NCBI GenBank assembly: GCA_030671915.1
Contig: DAOVHN010000066.1
Span: forward strand, 1-8,730
DNA from: Pseudomonadota bacterium
Lineage (GTDB): Bacteria > Pseudomonadota > Alphaproteobacteria > UBA8366 > JADFVY01
DNA: 8,730 bases
Reading direction: 5' to 3'
Part shown: positions 1-6,624 of the stretch, one piece after another
How the letters are laid out: every line of letters starts with the position of its first letter
Position numbering within the stretch: the first letter of the stretch is position 1
The notes under the pieces: model-generated
Seen by the model: only the letters and a program-made list of their open reading frames with translations
Told to the model about the DNA's origin: nothing
The model's database searches: none
Position numbers and translations under genes: made by a program

Positions 1-65
1 GGTTACTTGCCGCAGCAGCGAATGCACCCTATCTAGACAATCAAACGGTTAAAATATAGGATGAG
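1..65 (+). promoter_or_regulatory. upstream region of the MarR gene, candidate -10 box
   Basis: This short stretch is clearly more AT-rich than the rest of the window. TAAAAT at 50-55 matches the -10 consensus at five of six positions, but no convincing -35 box lies 16-18 bases before it. If it is used, transcription would begin around 61-63, almost on the ATG at 66, which would favour the alternative GTG start at 90. GCGAA at 18-22 equals one half of the palindrome found at 597-608, but no matching second half is seen. A short reading frame ending in TAG at 34-36 enters from the left edge (11 codons) and cannot be assigned. No upstream gene is identified. Confidence 0.3.
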
Positions 66-539
66 ATGGGGCCAAAGGACCCAAATACAGTGATTGAAGT
101 CGAAACCAAGCCTGCCGGTGGCGCCGGCAATGGCTATGTTCTCGAGGACCAGATCGGTCATCTGCTGCGCCGCGCCCATCAGCGCGCCAGCGCAGTCTTC
201 CAGGAGGTTATGACAGAGGGCTTGACTCCGCCCCAGTTCGCGGCGCTGGTGAAGATCCGCGATTTCGGGACGGTCTCGCAGAACCGGCTCGGCCGCTCGG
301 TGGCCATGGACCCGGCGACCAGCCAGGGCGTGACCCAACGTCTGCTGGCCAAGAACCTGATCAGCCGCAAGGACGATCCGGAAGATCGCCGGCGCACATT
401 GCTGAGCCTGACTACCGAAGGCGAGGCGATGGTCGAGCGTCTGGTTCCGCTGGGCAAACAGGTCACGGCGGAAACCCTGGAGCCGCTTACGCCGGAGGAG
501 CAGAAGCAGTTTCTCGCCTTGCTCGCCAAAATTACCTGA
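66..539 (+). CDS. MarR-family transcriptional regulator
   Basis: This is a 157-residue winged-helix regulator, a normal MarR length. Seen: an N-terminal dimerisation helix (about 25-50), the helix-turn-helix opening TPPQFAAL (54-61), a recognition helix around 80-96 (DPATSQGVTQRLLAKNL) and the classic wing with DPEDRR at 104-109 followed by TLLSLTTEGE. Family knowledge: MarR dimers bind short palindromes and usually release DNA on binding a small, often aromatic, ligand. The gene lies just upstream of and co-oriented with the catabolic operon. A perfect palindrome sits at that operon's promoter, so it is inferred to be the local repressor, with the substrate or an intermediate as inducer. The ATG at 66 has only a close AGGA (58-61) as ribosome site. 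A GTG at 90 preceded by AAAGGA (74-79) would give 149 residues and is a real alternative, because the first 20 residues look disordered. The family call is secure; target and ligand are inferred. Confidence 0.93.
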   Translation: MGPKDPNTVIEVETKPAGGAGNGYVLEDQIGHLLRRAHQRASAVFQEVMTEGLTPPQFAALVKIRDFGTVSQNRLGRSVAMDPATSQGVTQRLLAKNLISRKDDPEDRRRTLLSLTTEGEAMVERLVPLGKQVTAETLEPLTPEEQKQFLALLAKIT

Positions 540-564
540 ATCGGCGCGATTGCCCACGGCGCCC

Positions 565-593
565 TTGACATGAGGCCGCGTCGGGCTTCTAAT
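565..593 (+). promoter_or_regulatory. sigma-70-type promoter of the molybdenum hydroxylase operon
   Basis: TTGACA at 565-570 is a perfect -35 hexamer. TCTAAT at 588-593 matches the -10 consensus at five of six positions. The spacer is exactly 17 bases. Transcription would start near 600, leaving a leader of about 70 bases before the ATG at 672. This is the strongest promoter-like sequence noticed in the window and lies in the only sizeable gap before the catabolic genes. A housekeeping-strength promoter ahead of a catabolic operon fits control by repression rather than activation. Confidence 0.75.
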
Positions 594-596
594 CTA

Positions 597-608
597 TTCG
601 CATGCGAA
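597..608. promoter_or_regulatory. 12-base perfect palindrome, probable MarR operator
   Basis: TTCGCATGCGAA at 597-608 is a perfect inverted repeat with no spacer, beginning 3 bases after the -10 hexamer and covering the expected transcription start. Symmetry does not extend beyond these 12 bases. Size and position match MarR-family operators, where a bound dimer blocks polymerase. The regulator encoded just upstream is the obvious candidate to bind it. The palindrome is seen directly; its role is inferred. Confidence 0.6.
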
Positions 609-671
609 CGATAAATACCATGCAGCGCCGAGCCTGCTGCACGGCGGCGCAGGTGATTATGGGGTGCGACC

Positions 672-1517
672 ATGGGCAGCTATCTGCGCCCACGAACTAT
701 TGAGGAAGCGGTCGCCCAACTGGCGGCGGGCCCGCGCATCCTGCTGGCCGGCGGCACCGATTACTATCCGGCGCGGGTCGGGCGACCGCTCGACGATGAT
801 ATTCTGGACATCACCGCGATTCCCGACCTGACCGGTATTACCGATGTGGGCGATCACTGGCGCATCGGCGCACTGACACGCTGGTCGGACCTCGGCCGGG
901 CCGATTTGCCGCCCGCCTTCGATGGGCTGAAGGCCGCGGCGCGGCAAGTCGGCGGCGCGCAGGTGCAGAACGCCGGCACGATCTGCGGCAATGTCTGCAA
1001 CGCCTCGCCCGCGGCGGACGGCATGCCGAACCTGCTGGTGCTGGACGCGTCGGTGGAACTGAGTGCGGCCGGGTCGGTCCGCACCCTGCCCGTGGGCGAA
1101 TTCGTGACCGGCAACCGCGCCACCGAACGCCGTGCCGACGAACTGGTTACCGCGCTCCTGATACCGAAGGTGCCGGACGGCGCGCGCGGCAGTTTCCTGA
1201 AGCTGGGCACGCGCCAGTACCTGGTGATCTCTATCGCCATGGTCGCCGTGCTGCTGGTGCCGGCGGCGGACGGGAGCGTGGCGGAGGCAAGGGTGGCGGT
1301 GGGCGCCTGCTCGCCCGTGGCGCAAAGGCTGCCGGCGCTGGAGGCGGCGTTGCGGGGATGCGTCCTCGATGCCGGGCTGGCGGATATACCGGACCCGTCG
1401 CATATGGCGCCGCTGAACCCCATCGACGATGTGCGCGCGACGGCCGCCTATCGCCTGGACGCGGCGCTGACCCTCCTGCGCCGGGCCTTGCGCGAACAGG
1501 GAGGGGGCGCGGCATGA
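672..1517 (+). CDS. FAD-binding subunit of a xanthine dehydrogenase-family molybdenum hydroxylase (CoxM-like)
   Basis: This 281-residue protein matches the medium, FAD-carrying subunit of xanthine dehydrogenase and CO dehydrogenase-type enzymes. It passes electrons from the iron-sulfur clusters to an acceptor in the cytoplasm. Seen: LLAGGTD (24-30), the first FAD-contacting loop; NAGTICGN (100-107) and NASPAAD (110-116), the second FAD loop; and a C-terminal domain of the CO-dehydrogenase flavoprotein type (about 175-275). Length is normal for the family. There is no cysteine-rich insertion like the [4Fe-4S] insert of 4-hydroxybenzoyl-CoA reductase. The start at 672 is supported by the N-terminal match. 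Ribosome-site candidates are AGGTGA at 651-656 (rather far) and GGGG at 661-664. It is the first gene of the operon, and its stop overlaps the next start as ATGA (1514-1517), indicating translational coupling with its catalytic partner. Substrate cannot be read from this subunit. Confidence 0.93.
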   Translation: MGSYLRPRTIEEAVAQLAAGPRILLAGGTDYYPARVGRPLDDDILDITAIPDLTGITDVGDHWRIGALTRWSDLGRADLPPAFDGLKAAARQVGGAQVQNAGTICGNVCNASPAADGMPNLLVLDASVELSAAGSVRTLPVGEFVTGNRATERRADELVTALLIPKVPDGARGSFLKLGTRQYLVISIAMVAVLLVPAADGSVAEARVAVGACSPVAQRLPALEAALRGCVLDAGLADIPDPSHMAPLNPIDDVRATAAYRLDAALTLLRRALREQGGGAA

Positions 1518-4252
1518 GCGATGTAATTGCCTTCACCGTCAATGGCCGCGACGCCAGCGTCGAGGCGGACCCGATGGCGCGGCTTAGCGACGTGCTGCGG
1601 CTGCAACTGGGGCTGACCGGCGTCAAGGTGGGCTGCGAGGCGGGCGATTGCGGCGCCTGTACGGTGCTGATCGACGACGAGCAAGTATGCGCCTGCATGG
1701 TCCCGGCGGCCCAGGTGGAGGGCCGGCGAGTCGAAACAGTCGAAGGGCTGGCGGATGACCCGGCGATGCGAAAGCTGCAGGACTCCTTCCATCGCCACGG
1801 CGCGGCGCAATGCGGCATCTGCACGCCCGGCATGCTGATGGCTTCGGCGGAACTGCTGCGCGCCGAGCCGAAACCGGACGAACAACAGGTGAAGGATGCG
1901 CTGGGTGGCGTCCTGTGCCGCTGCACCGGCTATCGCAAGATCATTGATGCGGTGATGGATGCCGGCAACCCACCGCCGGCCGAGGAGCCCGCCGCCGGCG
2001 AAGCAGTAGGGTCCGCCATGGCCAAGGTGGACGGCGAGCCGAAGGTGACCGGCGCGGAAATCTATGCCGCCGATGCCGCACCGGAAGGGTCGCTGTGGCT
2101 GCGCGCCGTACGCTCGCCCCATCCGCGGGCGCGGTTTTCGATCGGCGACGACGGGCCGCTGCGGGCGCGCTTCCCCGGCTTGGTCCGGCTGATCACGGCG
2201 GCCGACGTACCCGGCCATAACGGCTTCGGCATCTACCCCCATATCAAGGACCAGCCGGCGCTGGCCGACGGCATCGCCCGTTTCCGGGGCGAGGCGGTGG
2301 CCGCGCTGGTCGGCGACGAGGCGACGATTCGCGCCATCCGCGACGAAGACCTGACCATCGAATGGACGATCCTGCCGCCCGTTCTCGGCGTCGACGGCGG
2401 GCTGGCGAACAATGCGCCGGCGGTGCAGGACGACAAGCCCGACAATATCCTGGCGCGCGGCAATTTGGTGAAGGGCGACCTCGACAAGGCGCTGGCCGAC
2501 GCCGCCCATGTCGCCGAGGCGCGCATGGAGACTGGTTTCGTGGAGCATGCCTATATCGAGCCGGAGGCCGGCTGGGCGCGGCGCGTGGGCGACCGGATCG
2601 AAATCTTCGCCACCACCCAGGCGCCCTATATGGACCTGGAGGAAACGGCCAACATCCTGGGGCTGGAGCGCGACCGGGTGCGCATCATCCCCTCGGCCTG
2701 CGGCGGCGGGTTCGGCTCCAAGCTGGACCAGTCGGTACAGCCCTTGCTGGCGGTCGCCGCATGGGTCATCGGCCGGCCCGTGCGCTGCACGTACAGCCGC
2801 CCCGAGTCCATGGCCTCGACCACCAAGAGGCATCCAGCGCGGATGCGGGCCAGGGCGGCCTGCGACGCGGATGGGCGTTTGACCGCGTACGATTTCACCG
2901 GCGACTTCGACACCGGCGCCTATGCGTCCTGGGGGCCGACCGTGGCCGACCGGGTGCCGATTCACTGCCCCGGCCCCTATCATGTACCGAACTTGCGGGC
3001 GCGTACGCGCGCGGTACTGACCAATATGGCGCCCTCCGGGGCTTTCCGAGGTTTCGGCGTGCCGCAATGCGCGCTGGTGCATGAGGCGCTGATGGACCGT
3101 CTGGCGGCAAGTACGGGCATCGACCAACTGGAATTCCGCCATATCAACGCACTGCGCAAGGGCGACGAGATTTCCACCGGCTACGCGCTGGAAGCCAGCG
3201 CCGGCCAGGCCGAATGCCTGGAAGCCCTGCGCGAACGCTGGGCGGAATGGCGCACCGCCGCCGATACGTACAATGAGGGCGCCAACAGCGCGCTACGGCG
3301 CGGCGTCGGAATCGGCAGCGTCTGGTACGGCTGCGGCAATACCTCCATCTCCAACCCCTCGACCATGCATGTCGGTATAGCGGCGGACGGGACCGTGACC
3401 CTCTATACCGGCGCGGTCGATATCGGCGAGGGGGCGAACACGGTGATGGTGCAGATCGCGGCGGACGCGCTGGGCATCGCGGCGTCGCAATTCCATTACA
3501 TCATGGGCGACACAGACCTGACGGCGGATGCCGGCAAGACTTCGGGCTCGCGCCAGACCTATGTGTCGGGGCGCGCGGCACAGCTGGCGGGCGAGGATTT
3601 GCGGGCTCGGATTCTGCGCCTGACCAACGCCGTCGCCGACGCCGCGATCGAGGTCGCCGGGGGGCGGATCGCGGTGCGCGACGGCACGGGAGCCCACGAG
3701 ATCGACCTGGGCGCGCTGGAGGCGGACGCGCGCGGCAACGTGCTGACCGGCGAGGGCTGGTTCGATCCGCCGACCACGCCGCTGGACGAGAACGGCCAGG
3801 GCAAGCCATACGGGACCTTCGGCTTCGGGGCGCAAATCGCCCGGGTCGAGGTGGATACGGATCTGGGGACCGTGAAAGTGCTGGGCGTGGCCGCCGCGCA
3901 CGATGTCGGGCGCGCGATTAACACCCAACAACTGGAAGGCCAGATCCATGGCGGCGTGGCGCAGGGCCTGGGCTATGCGCTGATGGAGGAATATGTGCCG
4001 GGCCGCACCGACAATTTGCATGACTACCTGATCCCCACCATCGGCGACCTGCCGCCGATCGAGGTGATCCTGGTGGAGGACCCGGAACCTACCGGCCCCT
4101 TCGGCGCCAAGGGCATCGGCGAACATTCGCTGATTCCCACCGCGCCGGCGATTCTGGGCGCCATCGAACATGCGGCCGGTATCAGGATTGAGCAACTGCC
4201 CGCGACGCCCCACAGGGTGCGCGCGGCTATCAAGGCAAGAGACCATGGCTGA
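1514..4252 (+). CDS. fused [2Fe-2S] and molybdopterin-binding catalytic subunit, xanthine dehydrogenase family
   Basis: This 912-residue protein joins two units that are often separate. Residues 1-150 hold two [2Fe-2S] clusters: C41, C46, C49, C61 (plant-ferredoxin type) and C100, C103, C135, C137 (CGIC...CRC). A Pro/Ala/Glu-rich linker (about 151-167) leads to the hammerhead domain and the molybdopterin region. Visible active-site motifs are ATTQ with Q369, CGGGFGSK (396-403), R480, AFRGFG (510-515, R512), GSRQTY (678-683) and GAKGIGE ending in E870, the expected catalytic base. The start at 1514 overlaps the previous stop and has a strong ribosome site, AGGGAGGGGG (1498-1507). An upstream ATG in the same frame at 1358 would lie inside the FAD gene and is rejected. 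The chain order resembles Desulfovibrio aldehyde oxidoreductase, but here a separate FAD subunit is encoded next door. It probably hydroxylates an N-heterocycle or oxidises an aldehyde. Neighbouring genes favour the former, for example nicotinate to 6-hydroxynicotinate, but this is inference. Confidence 0.93.
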   Translation: MSDVIAFTVNGRDASVEADPMARLSDVLRLQLGLTGVKVGCEAGDCGACTVLIDDEQVCACMVPAAQVEGRRVETVEGLADDPAMRKLQDSFHRHGAAQCGICTPGMLMASAELLRAEPKPDEQQVKDALGGVLCRCTGYRKIIDAVMDAGNPPPAEEPAAGEAVGSAMAKVDGEPKVTGAEIYAADAAPEGSLWLRAVRSPHPRARFSIGDDGPLRARFPGLVRLITAADVPGHNGFGIYPHIKDQPALADGIARFRGEAVAALVGDEATIRAIRDEDLTIEWTILPPVLGVDGGLANNAPAVQDDKPDNILARGNLVKGDLDKALADAAHVAEARMETGFVEHAYIEPEAGWARRVGDRIEIFATTQAPYMDLEETANILGLERDRVRIIPSACGGGFGSKLDQSVQPLLAVAAWVIGRPVRCTYSRPESMASTTKRHPARMRARAACDADGRLTAYDFTGDFDTGAYASWGPTVADRVPIHCPGPYHVPNLRARTRAVLTNMAPSGAFRGFGVPQCALVHEALMDRLAASTGIDQLEFRHINALRKGDEISTGYALEASAGQAECLEALRERWAEWRTAADTYNEGANSALRRGVGIGSVWYGCGNTSISNPSTMHVGIAADGTVTLYTGAVDIGEGANTVMVQIAADALGIAASQFHYIMGDTDLTADAGKTSGSRQTYVSGRAAQLAGEDLRARILRLTNAVADAAIEVAGGRIAVRDGTGAHEIDLGALEADARGNVLTGEGWFDPPTTPLDENGQGKPYGTFGFGAQIARVEVDTDLGTVKVLGVAAAHDVGRAINTQQLEGQIHGGVAQGLGYALMEEYVPGRTDNLHDYLIPTIGDLPPIEVILVEDPEPTGPFGAKGIGEHSLIPTAPAILGAIEHAAGIRIEQLPATPHRVRAAIKARDHG

Positions 4253-5732
4253 AGACAAAGAACGCAAGGTCAAACCGGACGGCATCGTTGTATGCGACGC
4301 CTGCCCCGTGCTGTGCCGCATCCGCGAGGGACGCGCCGGCGCCTGCGACCGCTACGCCAACCGGGATGGGCGGCTGACGCGGGTCGATCCGGTGACCATG
4401 ATCCACAAGACTCTGTCGGACGAGGGCGAAGTCGTGCCCTTCCTGTCGGACGCCCGGGACTGGGACGGCGATATCCTGCCGCGCGGCGAGACATTCCTGA
4501 CCGGCATCGGCTCGGGTACCACTTATCCGGACTACAAACCGGCGCCCTTCATCGTGTCCAGCCGGCATAATGGCATCGACATGGTGACCGTCGTCACCGA
4601 GGGCATCTTCAGCTATTGCGGGCTGAAGGTGAAGATCGACACCGACCGCTATATCGGCCCGGAACGGGCCTCGGTGCTGTGCGATGGCGAGCAGGTCGGC
4701 CATGTGACGACCGCGGAATACGGCTCGCAGATGCTGGCGCTGGGCGGGGTGCGTCATCTCACCGGCGGCAGCAAGAAGGAAGGCAACGTCACCTGCCAGA
4801 TGATGCTGTCGCTGTGCAACAAGCAGCCTGCCGAATTGCAGGTCGAGGGCGGCGCGAAGATGCTGCTGCAGGCCGGCAGGCCCCCGCGGATCGACGATGT
4901 GATGGAAGAACGCATGCGGGTCGGCTGCGGCTCGGCCACCATCGGCATGTTCGCCCAGCAGTGGTTCGGCCATGCCGACGAGGTGATCGTCGTGGACGAC
5001 CATATCACCGGTGTGTTGAGCGAGCACCAGGCCGGCAAGTTCCTGGACATGAAGCCGACCGGCATCCGGGTGCGCGGCCGCAAATCGACGCCCGGACGCT
5101 ATTTCCAGGTCGCCGGGCACGGCACCGGCTGGGGCGGCACCGACGTTACCGATCCGCTGACCATTATCGACTCCATCGACGGGCAAGTCGCCTGGCCGGG
5201 CCTGAGGTTGCTGATGGTCAGCACCACCGGCGAGGATGCCGAATTCTACGTGCTGGACGAGGATTGCAAGCCGGTAAAGGCGCCGATGCCCGCCGACCTG
5301 ACGGTGGTGGTGGATCGCATCGGCGAGAACTGCGAGCCGGCGCTGACGTCGGTGCTGTTCATGGCGGGCGCGGGCGGCAGCTTGCGCGCCGGCGTCACCG
5401 AAAACCCGGTCGGGCTGACCCGCTCGGTCAGGGATGCGCTGACCCGCGTCACCTGCGGCGGCGCGCCGGTCTATGTCTGGCCCGGCGGCGGCATCACGAT
5501 CATGGCCGATGTCATGCGGATGCCTGATAACGCCTTCGGCTATGTGCCAACGCCGGCGCTGGTCGGCCCCATCGAGTTCACCATGCGGCGCGAGGATTAC
5601 CAGGCACTGGGCGGCTATATGAAAAGCGTCCGCGACTTTGACGAAGCAACGCAGAGCGTAAGTAAACGCCTGACCGAATGGAGCCCGGACAATCCCTGGC
5701 CCTTCGACCCGCGAAAGAAGGGAAGCCACTAA
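4245..5732 (+). CDS. 6-hydroxynicotinate reductase-family iron-sulfur protein
   Basis: This 495-residue protein is recognised as a member of the family annotated as 6-hydroxynicotinate reductase. In Eubacterium barkeri that enzyme reduces 6-hydroxynicotinate to 1,4,5,6-tetrahydro-6-oxonicotinate and is reported to carry covalent flavin, one [2Fe-2S] and two [4Fe-4S] clusters. Seen here: an N-terminal cysteine cluster C17, C20, C24, C34 in the form CDACPVLC...GAC; further cysteines at 125, 146, 184, 191, 228, 341, 363 and 404 (12 in total); and glycine-rich stretches at 226-234, 291-298 and 413-416. No signal peptide or membrane segment is visible, so it should be cytoplasmic. The ATG at 4245 overlaps the previous stop by 8 bases and begins just before the cysteine cluster. 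An upstream ATG at 4170 lies deep in the preceding gene and is rejected. Translational coupling to the molybdenum hydroxylase suggests it acts on that enzyme's product. The family call is fairly firm; the exact substrate is inferred and could be another hydroxylated heterocycle. Confidence 0.82.
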   Translation: MAEDKERKVKPDGIVVCDACPVLCRIREGRAGACDRYANRDGRLTRVDPVTMIHKTLSDEGEVVPFLSDARDWDGDILPRGETFLTGIGSGTTYPDYKPAPFIVSSRHNGIDMVTVVTEGIFSYCGLKVKIDTDRYIGPERASVLCDGEQVGHVTTAEYGSQMLALGGVRHLTGGSKKEGNVTCQMMLSLCNKQPAELQVEGGAKMLLQAGRPPRIDDVMEERMRVGCGSATIGMFAQQWFGHADEVIVVDDHITGVLSEHQAGKFLDMKPTGIRVRGRKSTPGRYFQVAGHGTGWGGTDVTDPLTIIDSIDGQVAWPGLRLLMVSTTGEDAEFYVLDEDCKPVKAPMPADLTVVVDRIGENCEPALTSVLFMAGAGGSLRAGVTENPVGLTRSVRDALTRVTCGGAPVYVWPGGGITIMADVMRMPDNAFGYVPTPALVGPIEFTMRREDYQALGGYMKSVRDFDEATQSVSKRLTEWSPDNPWPFDPRKKGSH

Positions 5733-6604
5733 TGGCCCGTGGCCCGCAAATCGCCATGCTGCCGGACGGCAAGCGGCTGCATCTGCAGTACGGGCCGACC
5801 GACCTGATCGTCGAGGCCGACGGCGAGCACGACGAGGTCGCCGCCGCCTACCGGCAGGCCATCGCACGGTTCCGCACCCTATTGCCGGAACTGGTCGGCG
5901 AGCTGCCCCGCCTGCGCCAGCCCATGGCCGAAGACATGACCGCCGATTCCTTCCGCTATAGCACGGCGCGGCGCATGGCCGAGGCCGCCCGCCTGCACCG
6001 GGGCGTATTCGTGACCCCGATGGCCGGCGTGGCCGGGGCCGTGGCCGATGAGGTGCTGGCCGCGATGGTGAAAGGACGGCGGCTGCACCGCGCCTATGCG
6101 AACAATGGCGGCGACATTGCAATCCACCTGGAGGACGGCGCTGAATTCACGGTGGGGCTGGTCGACCGCCCCGAGGCCCCCGAACCGGCGGGCCGGTTCA
6201 CGATTACCCACGCCATGCCGGTGCGCGGCGTCGCCACCAGCGGCCGGCAGGGGCGCAGCTTCAGCCTGGGCATCGCCGACGCGGTGACGGTGCTGGCCCG
6301 TAGCGCCGCTGCCGCCGACGTCGCCGCCACGCTGATCGCCAACAGGGTGAATGTCGATCATCCCGCGATCGAACGGCGTCCGGCACAAGCGCTGGACCCG
6401 GACAGCGACCTTGGGCCGCTGCCGGTTACCGTTTCCGTCGGGCCGCTGGACGAGGCATCGCGCGACGCCGCCCTGGATGCCGGGCTGGCCTGCGCGGAGG
6501 CCATGCGGGAGGCCGGGCTGATCCATGGCGCCGTGCTGGCGCTATACGAAACATACCGGGTGGTCGGGCCGGAGCTTGCCAAAGCCCTGCCGGCCGCCGC
6601 CTGA
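5732..6604 (+). CDS. UPF0280 family protein (ApbE-like fold), possible flavin-related maturation factor
   Basis: This 290-residue protein is recognised as UPF0280, a family of unknown function placed in the ApbE-like superfamily (ApbE itself is an FAD:protein FMN transferase). Seen: LHLQYGPTDLIVEA (16-29) typical of UPF0280; MAGVAGAVADEV (97-108); NNGGD (124-128), like the NxGGD loop of ApbE; and GVATSG (166-171), like the GxATSG loop. The HIIDP-type motif that follows in ApbE is not seen. SFSLGIADAVTVLA (176-189) occupies that place, so activity may differ. The start at 5732 shares one base with the previous stop (TAATG) and has the ribosome site GAAGGGAAG (5717-5725), so it is preferred to the upstream ATG at 5678. 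No signal peptide is visible, unlike many ApbE proteins. Its position directly after a reductase whose family carries covalent flavin suggests a flavin-attachment or assembly role. That role is inference only. Confidence 0.85.
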   Translation: MARGPQIAMLPDGKRLHLQYGPTDLIVEADGEHDEVAAAYRQAIARFRTLLPELVGELPRLRQPMAEDMTADSFRYSTARRMAEAARLHRGVFVTPMAGVAGAVADEVLAAMVKGRRLHRAYANNGGDIAIHLEDGAEFTVGLVDRPEAPEPAGRFTITHAMPVRGVATSGRQGRSFSLGIADAVTVLARSAAAADVAATLIANRVNVDHPAIERRPAQALDPDSDLGPLPVTVSVGPLDEASRDAALDAGLACAEAMREAGLIHGAVLALYETYRVVGPELAKALPAAA

Positions 6605-6624
6605 CAGAAATACAGGGAGCAGAC

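Noticed and set aside
1358..1513. 52-residue N-terminal extension of the molybdenum subunit
   Set aside because: It lies inside the FAD gene and is Arg/Pro/Gly-rich without domain character; the ATG at 1514 has a strong ribosome site and begins directly at the ferredoxin domain.
672..1517. 4-hydroxybenzoyl-CoA reductase-type FAD subunit
   Set aside because: That enzyme carries an extra [4Fe-4S] cluster in an insertion of this subunit; here the protein is of ordinary length with no cysteine-rich insert.
2699..3060. Form I CO dehydrogenase
   Set aside because: The signature AYRCSFR loop with the active-site cysteine is absent; the sequence has AFRGFG at the comparable molybdopterin position.
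1448..3142. 564-codon open frame on the minus strand opposite the molybdenum subunit
   Set aside because: Same cause: the + strand frame contains all expected cofactor motifs, while the minus frame has none and starts and stops at arbitrary points.
4230..6122. 630-codon open frame on the minus strand
   Set aside because: It lies wholly opposite the reductase and UPF0280 genes, has His/Arg/Ala-rich low-complexity sequence with no family resemblance, and is what GC-rich codon bias produces on the opposite strand.
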